A DNA stretch of 21,010 nt from assembly GCA_035548055.1 (NCBI GenBank), contig DASZTL010000035.1, positions 1 to 21,010 of the forward strand, written 5' to 3'. Source of the stretch: DASZTV01 sp035548055 (GTDB lineage Bacteria > Actinomycetota > Actinomycetes > JAFAQI01). The position numbers and the translations under genes were made by a program. Positions 8,103-15,759 of the stretch are shown in pieces. The stretch's first letter is position 1; every line of letters starts with the position of its first letter. The notes beneath the pieces were generated by a model. The model had not been told where the DNA came from, did not search any database, and was given only the letters and a program-made list of their open reading frames with translations.

Positions 8103-8975
8103 CGGATTCTTGTCGTCGGGGGGACCCGGCTGGTCGGACGACACATTGCGCGAGCGGCGATCGATCGCGGTCACGACGTCACGTTGTTCAACCGTGGAAA
8201 GACCGATCCCGGCGCCTTCCCGGATGCGACGCGCCTCGTCGGTGATCGCAACAAGGATCTGTCAGCGCTCGCCGACGGCACCTGGGACGCGACGATCGAT
8301 GTCAGCGCCTACACGGCGCCCCAGGTGCAGTCACTGCTCGCCGCGCTCGGCGACCGCGCGGGGCACCTGACATTCATCTCGACGATCAGCGTCTACGGCG
8401 CCGACGTCCCGGTGCGTGGGTTCACCGAAGCAGCAGCATTGCTGCCGGCGGACTTCAGCGACGTGCCGAGCATGGCGAAGTACGGCGAGCTCAAGGTCGC
8501 CGGCGAGAAGACCGCGATCAAGGAAGCTCCACGCCCGCCCCTGATCATCCGGCCGGGCTACGTGATCGGTCCGTACGACGAGACCGAACGCTTCAACTAC
8601 TGGGTGAAGGCCGTCGCAGCAGGACGTCCTTTCGTCGGCCCGGATCGCGACCAGCCGTTGCAGGTCGTCGACGGTCGGGACCTCGCCGCGTTCGTCGTCG
8701 ACGCGGTGGAACGAGGCAGGAGCGACGACTACAACGTCTGTGCGCCGCAGCAGCCGCCGACGTTCTCGCAGGTGCTGGACACGATCGCGGCGGCCCTGGA
8801 CGTGACCTTGCCGGAAGTCACCTGGACGAGCGCGAGCGAGTCGCTGCCGCTGACTGCGCCGCCGGACTGGTGGCCCAAGATGCACGCCGACGTGTCGAAG
8901 GCAGTCGACGCCGGGTTCACCTGGCGTCCGCTCGCGCAAACCGTCCGCGATATAGCGGACCACGCGGGAATCTAG
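8100..8975 (+). CDS. NAD(P)-dependent epimerase/dehydratase-family protein (extended SDR)
   Basis: This 291-residue protein has a Rossmann fold with GGTRLVG (7-13) directly at the N-terminus, followed by an acidic/basic edge at FNRGKTDP (30-37). The catalytic short-chain dehydrogenase pair is Tyr128-xxx-Lys132, with an upstream serine in FISTISVYG (92-100). The C-terminal half should bind the substrate. It resembles the atypical NAD-dependent epimerase/reductase proteins common in actinobacteria; the substrate cannot be read from sequence. An in-frame upstream ATG adds 35 residues before the Rossmann strand and was rejected, because ATG 8100 puts the glycine-rich loop at the normal position and has a -10-like box 7 nt upstream. 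It diverges from ATL and is convergent with the glycosidase-family gene, so it is probably monocistronic. A nucleotide-sugar function linked to the surface genes downstream is possible but unproven. Confidence 0.85.
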   Translation: MRILVVGGTRLVGRHIARAAIDRGHDVTLFNRGKTDPGAFPDATRLVGDRNKDLSALADGTWDATIDVSAYTAPQVQSLLAALGDRAGHLTFISTISVYGADVPVRGFTEAAALLPADFSDVPSMAKYGELKVAGEKTAIKEAPRPPLIIRPGYVIGPYDETERFNYWVKAVAAGRPFVGPDRDQPLQVVDGRDLAAFVVDAVERGRSDDYNVCAPQQPPTFSQVLDTIAAALDVTLPEVTWTSASESLPLTAPPDWWPKMHADVSKAVDAGFTWRPLAQTVRDIADHAGI

Positions 8976-9027
8976 AACTCACCAGAACCACGCTCAGCCC
9001 CCGCGGCGATTGGAGCACGGCGTTCTA

Positions 9028-10329
9028 CTACTTCGAGTGGCGGTGATCGTGCTTCGGCGCGTAGAAGATCCCCAAGCCAACAGGCATGCGACGCTCTTTG
9101 CCGTCCGCCGGATACGTGCGAAGCGACAAGCTGCGCTGGTGGGGCATCCGGGCTAGAAGCTCGGTGGAGCCGGAGCCATCGAGGTTCCAGGCGCGGTCTG
9201 CACCGAGCTGTTTCATGAACATCCCCATCTGATCTTCATCGAGGCCGTGGACCTTCGTACCGGGATGATCTTCGACCTCGCCAATGACCAGTACTGTTCC
9301 ATGTTCAGCGATCCCGATAGCCGTACGGGCGGGCTGAACGGTGCCTGCGCTGTTGCAAGCGAGCCCTGTGCGGGCCACGCCACCGCTCACCACCTTCGTG
9401 CCGACCCCGAATGCCTGTTCAAACGCTCGAGGGGCCTTGGCTTTCCTACGACTCGACACTCTCAGGTGGGTGGTGAGGTGCACCGGGGTGCCGGCCGGTT
9501 GCTGCGACAACCAGGACGCGGCGCGTGGACCGGCGACGAGTTCGTATCCGTTGTTCGGAACCGTCGCGGGTACGTTTCGAGCGGAAACCTCGCCGAGCCG
9601 TCGATGTATCACCGGCCGCACAACGGAACTCGGGCCTGTCGGGATCGGCGTCGTGCCCCAAGACGGGTCATAGACCGCTAGACGGCTGGGGCCGACTGTG
9701 TTGATACCGGTGAGTCGCTGCGTTGTCTGCCCGACTGACACCGTCGCCGACAGTCCGACTCGCCCAGCCTGGAGCCGGTTGTTGGCATCTACGCCGATCA
9801 CACGCTGTCTTCTCGCCGAAGCGACCAGCAGGCGACCCGCAACGACGAGCGGCTGAGTGGGAGCCCCTGTGGCAAAGTCGAAGTAGCCCGTATTGACCGC
9901 CGCGACAACGTTCTTGTGCCCCCGCGCGAGTTCTGTCAACGGCGTGCGCTGGGCTATCGAGCGCACGAGCGGACGAATCGAAAGGGTTGAGCGTGCGAGA
10001 TCAACACGCAGCGCATGCATCTTGACCATGCCACGTCCGCCCCTGTCGGTCGCGGCGCCTTCGGAGAGCCGAACGCCTGGTGCGAGCTTGTGCACGTGCC
10101 AGGTCGTGCCAGGGACAAGAGACTCCGCCGGAGGACACGAATCACGCGAGGCTGGCTCAGCCGCCTCGGCTGATGTAACCGCCACGACAACACACAACAG
10201 CAGTACGCCCACCGCAGATCCAACGACGAGCGATGAGTCGGATACTGCCGACCGTACCGATAGCGAACCCGCGCGGCGCGGCGACCACGCGGGCCAGCCT
10301 CGGCGCTGGAACCGCAGGCTGGACCGCAC
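9028..10329 (-). CDS. Membrane-anchored or secreted phosphodiester glycosidase-family (NAGPA domain) protein
   Basis: This 433-residue protein begins with a basic stretch of about 30 residues and one hydrophobic segment (about 34-52) ending near AEA, so it is exported or anchored with the enzyme domain outside. The body matches the NAGPA/DUF2233 phosphodiester glycosidase fold: VNTGYFDF (145-152), PLVVAGRLL (160-168), ARTAIGI (334-340), VLVIGEVED (346-354) and NLDGSGST (382-389). The last is the family's LDGGGS-type loop. Members hydrolyse sugar phosphodiesters, and bacterial ones are suspected of acting on cell-wall glycopolymers; the substrate here is unknown. The GTG start lies 2 nt after the stop of the propeller/FN3 gene with no visible Shine-Dalgarno, so translation may be coupled to that gene. 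The C-terminus is unusually rich in His and Lys (KHDHRHSK). Confidence 0.82.
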   Translation of the reverse strand: MRSSLRFQRRGWPAWSPRRAGSLSVRSAVSDSSLVVGSAVGVLLLCVVVAVTSAEAAEPASRDSCPPAESLVPGTTWHVHKLAPGVRLSEGAATDRGGRGMVKMHALRVDLARSTLSIRPLVRSIAQRTPLTELARGHKNVVAAVNTGYFDFATGAPTQPLVVAGRLLVASARRQRVIGVDANNRLQAGRVGLSATVSVGQTTQRLTGINTVGPSRLAVYDPSWGTTPIPTGPSSVVRPVIHRRLGEVSARNVPATVPNNGYELVAGPRAASWLSQQPAGTPVHLTTHLRVSSRRKAKAPRAFEQAFGVGTKVVSGGVARTGLACNSAGTVQPARTAIGIAEHGTVLVIGEVEDHPGTKVHGLDEDQMGMFMKQLGADRAWNLDGSGSTELLARMPHQRSLSLRTYPADGKERRMPVGLGIFYAPKHDHRHSK

Positions 10330-10331
10330 GG

Positions 10332-13300
10332 TTAGCTGACCGTGGTTGGTCCCAGCGCGACCCGCCCTTGTGCGTAACCGTGGTGGGTTGCTGTAACCAC
10401 TACCCGGATACGCGCGCCGGAGTCACCTTGACGGAGCCGGTAGTGGCGTCCGGTCGCCCCGGGTATCACGTGTCCGTTGCGAAGCCATCGGTAGTGCACT
10501 CGGGATGCTGACGGCGTCCATCCGCTGACGTGTGCCGTCAAACGTGCACCGACCTTGCTGCCGCCCGACATGAAGCTGTTTGCCGCTCGCAAGGCAGGAC
10601 CGCGCCGAACACGCTCCGCTGACGTGACGCTCACCGGCGTCCAACCCGCCTCGTTGCGGGCGGCCGACTGACAGCTCAACGTGTGCCCGAAGTCGGACGC
10701 GGTGATGGTGTACGACGACGACAGATGCCCCCGGATGCGCTTCCCATCAAGTAGCCACGCGGTGCCTTGCCAGTCGGCGCCGCTGTACGTCGCGGTGCAA
10801 GTGACGGTACCGCCCACTTTGATGTGCCCAGAAACCCTCGGAGGAGTGGCCAACGTCGGCACACCGGAAGCCGGCGTCTCTGTAGGTGACGTCGTTGGAG
10901 CCGGAGAGGTCGTTGGCGTAGGCGACGTCGTTGGCGCAGGTGAGGTCGGTGTGGTGCCCGGCGGTGGTGGCAGCGGACCCCCACCCCCTCCGCCATGCGG
11001 CGTCACGACTGCTGACGGCGTGGAGTATGCACCGAGACTGCTCGAGTTGATCGCAGCGACTCGGAAGATGTAAGGCGTGTCGTTGGTCAGCCCAGTGACG
11101 GTCTGGGTCGTGGATAGGCTCGCGTGGAAGGCGCTCGACGCCGAAGTCCAGTGCGCGCCGCTGTCGGCCGAGTACTGCACGTCGTAGCCCACGAGCGCCG
11201 AGTCTCCGTGCTCGGATGGGGCCGACCACGACACGGTGACCTGACCGTCACCGGGGTTGCCTTGGACCCCGGTCGGCGCCCCAGGAAGCGCTGTTGGGTC
11301 AACCGCGATCGTTCCGGTGACCTGCGCCACCGAGCCGTCATAGTCGCGCAGCGAGCCGTCGCCGTTAGCGGCGTCCAGCGTCCAGGTGTAGATCCCAGGG
11401 CTTACCGTCGCGCCTTCACTGTCTGTTCCGTCCCAGCTCGCCGTGGCCTCACCGAACGCCATGGCAGCGCTGTCGCAAGGGAGAGTCCGGACGGGTGAGG
11501 AATCCCTGGAGACCACAACACTGCAGGACGTAAGCACCGCAGATGTCACGAAATCCGCATCCCACGTGCCGGAGCCCGTGTTGTAGCTGCCAGGCGCCTG
11601 CGGGTCGCCAAGGAACCAGGGTGGATTCGAGACATGAGGTAGCGGACCGGCCTCTGCCGTGCCCTGTGGCGCAAATATCGCGTCGTAGCCGTCCGGACAG
11701 TCCAGCCATGCGGCTGTCGAATCATCCAACGAGAGGCGAAGAGCGCTGCCGCAGGGCGTGTCGGTCAAGGTAATCAAAGGGCCGCCGGCGAGGGGCCTGG
11801 CAACCAGCGGCGAGTCGGTCGTTGAGCCGTCGAGATACGCGACATATCCGTTGGACATTGCAGCGATGAAGACCGAGCCGAGAGGAGTCGGTGTGCCTGG
11901 AACAGCACCGGGCGAAACAGTCAGATACGCACCCTTTTCTGTACAGCCAGAACTATCTCCGCACACCTCGCTCGACCACGCAACCGTGTTACCCCAGACA
12001 AACACTCTGCCGAACACGTCGTCGGTCCCGCTGCGCGGAATCGTGTAGATCGTCGACGCGGTTCCTTTGGCCAAGTCCTCGCGACGGATCACCCCGTCGT
12101 CGCTCAGGGTCACGAGATAGTTACCCCACAGCGCGGCATCGTCGATCTGCGATGGTCCAGGGGCGGCAGCCGACGACCCCGTCACGTCGTTGTACAGCGC
12201 GTAGCCGTTCGGCGTGTTGGCGGCGTACAGCAGTCGCCGCCCCGATAGGGCTTTGATCCCGAAGAACCGGGGGCTTGATGTCAACGAGGCTACGTGCTTG
12301 ACCGCACCGTCGGAAGAACGAAGGTCGAGTGTCGCCAACGCGGGCTCATACGCAACTCGTGTGCCTGACAGCGCCAAGCCGAACCCTGTGGCGGAACTTG
12401 TCACGAGGCTCTCCGGTCCAGCGCTCAGACCACCACCGGATGTCGTGAGCGAGCGGGTGAAGACAGGATTGTCCGGGGTGGCGTTGTCCTGATACGCGAC
12501 CTGACCGGGGGCAAGCGCGATGTTCCTGGCAGCAAGGTTGTCCACCCCCCCGCTGAAGATCTTCGTTGGGTCCACTGCAGCCGAAGGGGTGGTGTAAATC
12601 CCCGAATCGCTTTGCGAATCGACGAGACCGAACACGAAGTCCGTGTCATTGGAGGCGAGATTGGGTCCGGTCGACCCATCTATGGTCGCGAGGTACGCCG
12701 AGGTCGTGGCGCTTCCACCTGATAAGGGAACCGTCACGAGGTGATCGTCAAAGCTGATCGATGCGAGTTGACCGGCAGATACCGCAAATGCGTCGAACAG
12801 GTCGAAACCATTGAGCGCGGTGGTTGAGCCGATCGCGCCGCCCGAGGTAGCAGAGAACTTGACCGACTCGGTACTGGTCGCGTCGTCGTACCAGCTCCAG
12901 GCCGCGTTGCCACCGCCGACTGCAAGGTCAGATGCGCTTTGCGGCGTGCAACTCGCCGGATGGAGCAGCACGCGCGGCGACCCGACGACTGGCACGAAGG
13001 TGATGTCCTCCGCCAGGACGTCACAACTGTCGTCCCTGTACGCGACGACCAGTCCGGACTCGTCGGACGTTGCCTTTCGAATCGAGGCATGCGCAGAGTT
13101 CGGCAAAGCCGCAACATCCACGACCACGCCCGCCGTCGTTAGATCACCGATCTCAATTGTCTTGTCGGCGTTTCGGGACCAGACGTACCAGCCGTCCGCG
13201 GAGGCGGCAGACCTTATCCAGTGGTAGCCGGTCGGCACGTCAACGGTGCCGGCACCTGTCCCATCCGCTTGCACGAAGTCGAGAGTCGGCAGGCTCGTCG

Positions 13301-13649
13301 CTTCGTCGAATCCGATCGCCGTAACCAGGGAGCCCACGAGACGGCGCGGATAGTCGGACGTGAGATTCGACGGGAGGCTGGTACCGATGCCGCCGCCGAC
13401 CGGAACCGTTTGAAGCGGCTGGAAGAAGTTGCCCCCGTATTCGAAGAGCACATAGGAGTTCGACGCATCGACGACGTCGATCCGGGTCGGGGTCCCGCTG
13501 GGACCGCTCGTCAGCACTATCGTGCCGGCCGGGGAGGCCCCTGCTGGCGCGGACAATGCCGCAGCACCTGAGAGTAGTAGGCCAATCGCACCGGCCACGG
13601 CGATTCCTCGTCGACTTCTGACTCCGCGCCCGCGCAAAAGCGATCTCAC
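10332..13649 (-). CDS. Large secreted protein: beta-propeller-like region, FlgD-Ig-like, FN3, Thr/Pro linker, two C-terminal Ig-like domains
   Basis: This is a 1105-residue exported protein. The signal peptide spans about 1-38 (SRRGIAVAG then a hydrophobic core, ending APAGA). Residues about 40-668 are beta-rich with repeated short blades, consistent with a TolB/WD-like propeller. Next comes a FlgD-Ig-like segment (about 695-785, ending SPGIYTWTL), then a fibronectin type III domain (789-884, PGAPTGV to TPSAVVTP). A Gly/Pro/Thr-rich linker (885-929) follows, then two Ig-like domains (930-1105) with a Cys pair (CTATYSG and LSCQSA). I chose the GTG at 13647-13649 because GGAGGGGG lies 8 nt upstream; the TTG 8 codons earlier is unsupported. 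It heads a two-gene unit with the NAGPA-family gene. The last 176 residues are homologous to those of the 1593-residue protein nearby. No LPXTG motif or C-terminal membrane helix is present. A binding or adhesion role is inferred. Confidence 0.85.
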   Translation of the reverse strand: MRSLLRGRGVRSRRGIAVAGAIGLLLSGAAALSAPAGASPAGTIVLTSGPSGTPTRIDVVDASNSYVLFEYGGNFFQPLQTVPVGGGIGTSLPSNLTSDYPRRLVGSLVTAIGFDEATSLPTLDFVQADGTGAGTVDVPTGYHWIRSAASADGWYVWSRNADKTIEIGDLTTAGVVVDVAALPNSAHASIRKATSDESGLVVAYRDDSCDVLAEDITFVPVVGSPRVLLHPASCTPQSASDLAVGGGNAAWSWYDDATSTESVKFSATSGGAIGSTTALNGFDLFDAFAVSAGQLASISFDDHLVTVPLSGGSATTSAYLATIDGSTGPNLASNDTDFVFGLVDSQSDSGIYTTPSAAVDPTKIFSGGVDNLAARNIALAPGQVAYQDNATPDNPVFTRSLTTSGGGLSAGPESLVTSSATGFGLALSGTRVAYEPALATLDLRSSDGAVKHVASLTSSPRFFGIKALSGRRLLYAANTPNGYALYNDVTGSSAAAPGPSQIDDAALWGNYLVTLSDDGVIRREDLAKGTASTIYTIPRSGTDDVFGRVFVWGNTVAWSSEVCGDSSGCTEKGAYLTVSPGAVPGTPTPLGSVFIAAMSNGYVAYLDGSTTDSPLVARPLAGGPLITLTDTPCGSALRLSLDDSTAAWLDCPDGYDAIFAPQGTAEAGPLPHVSNPPWFLGDPQAPGSYNTGSGTWDADFVTSAVLTSCSVVVSRDSSPVRTLPCDSAAMAFGEATASWDGTDSEGATVSPGIYTWTLDAANGDGSLRDYDGSVAQVTGTIAVDPTALPGAPTGVQGNPGDGQVTVSWSAPSEHGDSALVGYDVQYSADSGAHWTSASSAFHASLSTTQTVTGLTNDTPYIFRVAAINSSSLGAYSTPSAVVTPHGGGGGGPLPPPPGTTPTSPAPTTSPTPTTSPAPTTSPTETPASGVPTLATPPRVSGHIKVGGTVTCTATYSGADWQGTAWLLDGKRIRGHLSSSYTITASDFGHTLSCQSAARNEAGWTPVSVTSAERVRRGPALRAANSFMSGGSKVGARLTAHVSGWTPSASRVHYRWLRNGHVIPGATGRHYRLRQGDSGARIRVVVTATHHGYAQGRVALGPTTVS
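10882..10953. repeat. 36-bp tandem repeat, two imperfect copies, in the Thr/Pro linker
   Basis: Two 36-bp units (10882-10917 and 10918-10953) differ at a few positions and encode a 12-residue Thr/Ser/Pro repeat in the linker between the FN3 and Ig-like domains. Such in-frame repeats can change copy number by slippage without breaking the gene. Confidence 0.6.
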
Positions 13650-13683
13650 GACTATTACCCCCTCCGACAACAACAGCCGGCGG

Positions 13684-13689
13684 AGCGTA
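13684..13689 (-). promoter_or_regulatory. Possible -10 box for the propeller/FN3 operon
   Basis: TACGCT on the minus strand fits TAnnnT. It would place transcription start about 27 nt before the chosen GTG, leaving room for the GGAGGGGG ribosome-binding site. No good -35 hexamer is visible, so this is a weak call. Confidence 0.25.
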
Positions 13690-13716
13690 GCAGAGAACTT
13701 GCATCCAGAAAGTAAG

Positions 13717-13734
13717 GTTCATCTCCTAATGAAC
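13717..13734. repeat. Inverted repeat in the divergent intergenic region
   Basis: GTTCAT (13717-13722) and ATGAAC (13729-13734) are perfect 6-bp arms around a 6-nt spacer, midway between the propeller/FN3 gene and the ligase-family gene. The size suits an operator for a dimeric regulator; this is inferred only. Confidence 0.35.
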
Positions 13735-13743
13735 GGAGCCACT

Positions 13744-13766
13744 GCCTTGCAATTACTGCGCAAGGC
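13744..13766. repeat. 7-bp inverted repeat with a further half-site in the divergent intergenic region
   Basis: GCCTTGC (13744-13750) and GCAAGGC (13760-13766) are perfect arms around a 9-nt spacer. They are followed immediately by another CAAGGC direct copy after one T. The region would be transcribed as leader of the plus-strand gene or lie upstream of it, so it may be an operator or an RNA hairpin. Confidence 0.4.
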
Positions 13767-13835
13767 TCAAGGCCGTGGGGCATTCGGTGCAATTTCGGCG
13801 TCGCATTGCCTAAGCCCCGGCGTGTCTGAACTTCC

Positions 13836-15692
13836 ATGACGAAATCTGTGGGTCGTAGACCCGCACCCCGACGCATGATCGCTTCATCGTCAAGGTTGCA
13901 AACTGCTGCGACGATCCTCTTGCTCGGGTCGATTGCCATCGTCGTTCCCGGCGCCCTGAACCGGTTCGTGTTCGGCAAGCTGACCCTCGCCGCACTTGCG
14001 GCGGGTCTAGCAGCGTTCTGCCCAGCCGCCGGTCGGATGGTACGGGAGCTTCGCATCGTTCTGGCAGCAGGCGCGGCGACCCTGCTGCTCGCAGCGATCG
14101 CGAGCAGCATGCCAGCGGTCGCCGTTCTCGGCAGGGCGCCGCGCTACGAGGGTGTATTCGTACTTGCGACATACGTCGCCACTGCGTGGGCGGGATCCCG
14201 GCTCCTCGGACCCGGCAGAGCCGATTCGCAGACACAAGTCGCGCTTCGAGTCCTTTCAGCCGTAGCACTCGTTGTGACGCTCTTCGCGATTCTTGAGGCA
14301 GCGGGGCTTCGACCTCTGAGCACGAACGTCTCCCGTCCGGGTTCACTAATGGGCAACGCAAGCGACGAGGGCGCGCTCGGGGTCTTGTGCTTTGCTCCGC
14401 TGTTCGCCAGCGCCGTGAAATGTCGGGGGGTCGCCGTCAGCGCGGGTGCGGCCGCTGCCGCGCTGACGACTGTCTTGTCGGCCTCCAGGGGCGCGCTGGT
14501 GGCACTGGTCGCCGAAGTTGTGATCATCGCTGTGGTGCTGGGCGGCCGTAGGGTGATCGCCGTATGCGCCGCGTCGATGGTGCTACTGACTGGATTGACA
14601 TTTGCCGTGCCCGCCACGCGACATCGGGTGCTCGGCAACTCCGCCCTCGCGCATCACACCGTGACGGGGCGCGAACTCTTGTGGCGAGAAACCCTGACGC
14701 TCGACGCGTCACACCTCCCGCTCGGTGTCGGGCCCAGCAACTACAAGACGGCGATCGTCCGCGAGCACAACCGTGAATGGCAGCAGAAGGTCGGTCCTCA
14801 GAATCCGCCCGACTCACCCCACAGCCTTCCGCTCCAGGCGCTGTCTGCGGGCGGGGTACCTCTTCTCCTCGTGCTCCTCGCGCTCTCTGGTCTTGTTCTC
14901 TGGACCGGTGGCCGCGAGGCTTGGCGTGAGAGAGGTAAGACGCCTCCGTTCGAAGTCGGCGTGCTCGTCGCGCTGATCGGCTACGGCTTGTGCAGCATGG
15001 TGGGCATCACATCTCCGGGCCCAACCGTGCTGGCGTCGGTGTTCCTGGGGATCTCATTGAGTGCGCGGACAACTGTCGCACCCCGCCGCCAAATCGGAGA
15101 GTTGGTTATCGGCAGCGCACTGCTCGCCATCACGGCCGTATTCCTGCTCGCCGCAATAGCGGAGATTCCGCTGCGTCACGCGATCCTCCAGGTGAGTCAA
15201 GGCAACGCTGCAGAAGCGGCGAGCGACTTCGCTGCCGCCCGCGTGCTCCGACCGTGGGATCTGGACCTGCCAGACCTCGCGGCGCACGCCTTCATTACTT
15301 ACGGCATCAATGCGCGCGACGCCGCATCCATATCGGAAGGCGCAAAGTGGCTCGATCGCGTCCCCTCGACAATAGGGCGCGATGAACAAGTCGAGCTAGA
15401 CCGGGCATCCCTAGCCGAAGCACATGGCGATTTCGCGGCAGCCGAAAGGCGCCTGACAATGCTGCTCGCGCACGACCAGGACAATCCCGCGATATTGCTT
15501 CAGCGTGGAATCGTCCGCGCCGAGTCTGGCGATACGGCCGGGGCCGAGACGGACTTCCTATTCACGACCGCGGTCGTGCCACGAGATCCCGGGCCGTGGC
15601 AGAACCTCGCAACGGTGTACCGGACGGAGGGCAGGATCGACGATGCACGACGTGCTTCCGCGCACGCGCGAGAGCTTGCGCAGAGTCCATAA
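13836..15692 (+). CDS. O-antigen ligase/polymerase-family (Wzy_C) membrane protein with C-terminal TPR region
   Basis: This 618-residue integral membrane protein has about ten or more hydrophobic segments between residues 24 and 442, followed by a soluble TPR-like domain (about 450-616, for example GDFAAAERRL and GDTAGAETDF). Family signs are LMGNASDEGAL (171-181), LSASRGALVAL (214-224), GRELLWRETL (278-287), LGVGPSNY (296-303) and DSPHSLPLQALSAGG (326-340). His329 there corresponds to the functional histidine region of the large periplasmic loop. Members join lipid-linked glycans to acceptors (WaaL ligases, PglL-type protein O-oligosaccharyltransferases) or polymerise them (Wzy); sequence alone does not separate these. 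Neither the ATG at 13836 nor the in-frame ATG at 13875 has a Shine-Dalgarno, so the start is uncertain. It is divergent from one large surface-protein gene and convergent with the other, both of which encode Thr/Pro-rich linkers. Confidence 0.85.
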   Translation: MTKSVGRRPAPRRMIASSSRLQTAATILLLGSIAIVVPGALNRFVFGKLTLAALAAGLAAFCPAAGRMVRELRIVLAAGAATLLLAAIASSMPAVAVLGRAPRYEGVFVLATYVATAWAGSRLLGPGRADSQTQVALRVLSAVALVVTLFAILEAAGLRPLSTNVSRPGSLMGNASDEGALGVLCFAPLFASAVKCRGVAVSAGAAAAALTTVLSASRGALVALVAEVVIIAVVLGGRRVIAVCAASMVLLTGLTFAVPATRHRVLGNSALAHHTVTGRELLWRETLTLDASHLPLGVGPSNYKTAIVREHNREWQQKVGPQNPPDSPHSLPLQALSAGGVPLLLVLLALSGLVLWTGGREAWRERGKTPPFEVGVLVALIGYGLCSMVGITSPGPTVLASVFLGISLSARTTVAPRRQIGELVIGSALLAITAVFLLAAIAEIPLRHAILQVSQGNAAEAASDFAAARVLRPWDLDLPDLAAHAFITYGINARDAASISEGAKWLDRVPSTIGRDEQVELDRASLAEAHGDFAAAERRLTMLLAHDQDNPAILLQRGIVRAESGDTAGAETDFLFTTAVVPRDPGPWQNLATVYRTEGRIDDARRASAHARELAQSP

Positions 15693-15715
15693 ACAGATCG
15701 GGGCAGATCACGCGG

Positions 15716-15750
15716 AGCGGTTCGCGCGCCGCTAGACCTCGCCGATCGGC
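15716..15750. terminator. Possible bidirectional terminator between convergent genes
   Basis: Between the ligase-family stop (15692) and the large-protein stop (15760), AGCGG/CCGCT arms (15716-15720 and 15729-15733) enclose an 8-nt loop. The perfect palindrome GCCGATCGGC (15741-15750) follows. There is no T-run on either side, so any termination would be of the U-poor actinobacterial kind. Confidence 0.35.
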
Positions 15751-15759
15751 GTACCCCAG

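Noticed and set aside
8051..8146. Upstream starts for ATL (at 8146 or 8101)
   Set aside because: They would extend into the divergent epimerase gene and add residues not seen in ATLs, with no ribosome-binding site.
8331..8963. Minus-strand 210-codon frame opposite the epimerase gene
   Set aside because: The plus strand encodes a clear Rossmann/YxxxK protein; the antisense translation has no recognisable features.
13240..13722. Minus-strand 160-codon frame starting with ATG after AGGAG, upstream of and overlapping the propeller/FN3 gene
   Set aside because: The AGGAG abuts the ATG with no spacing, and most of the frame is an out-of-frame reading of the propeller/FN3 gene with Arg-rich, feature-free sequence.
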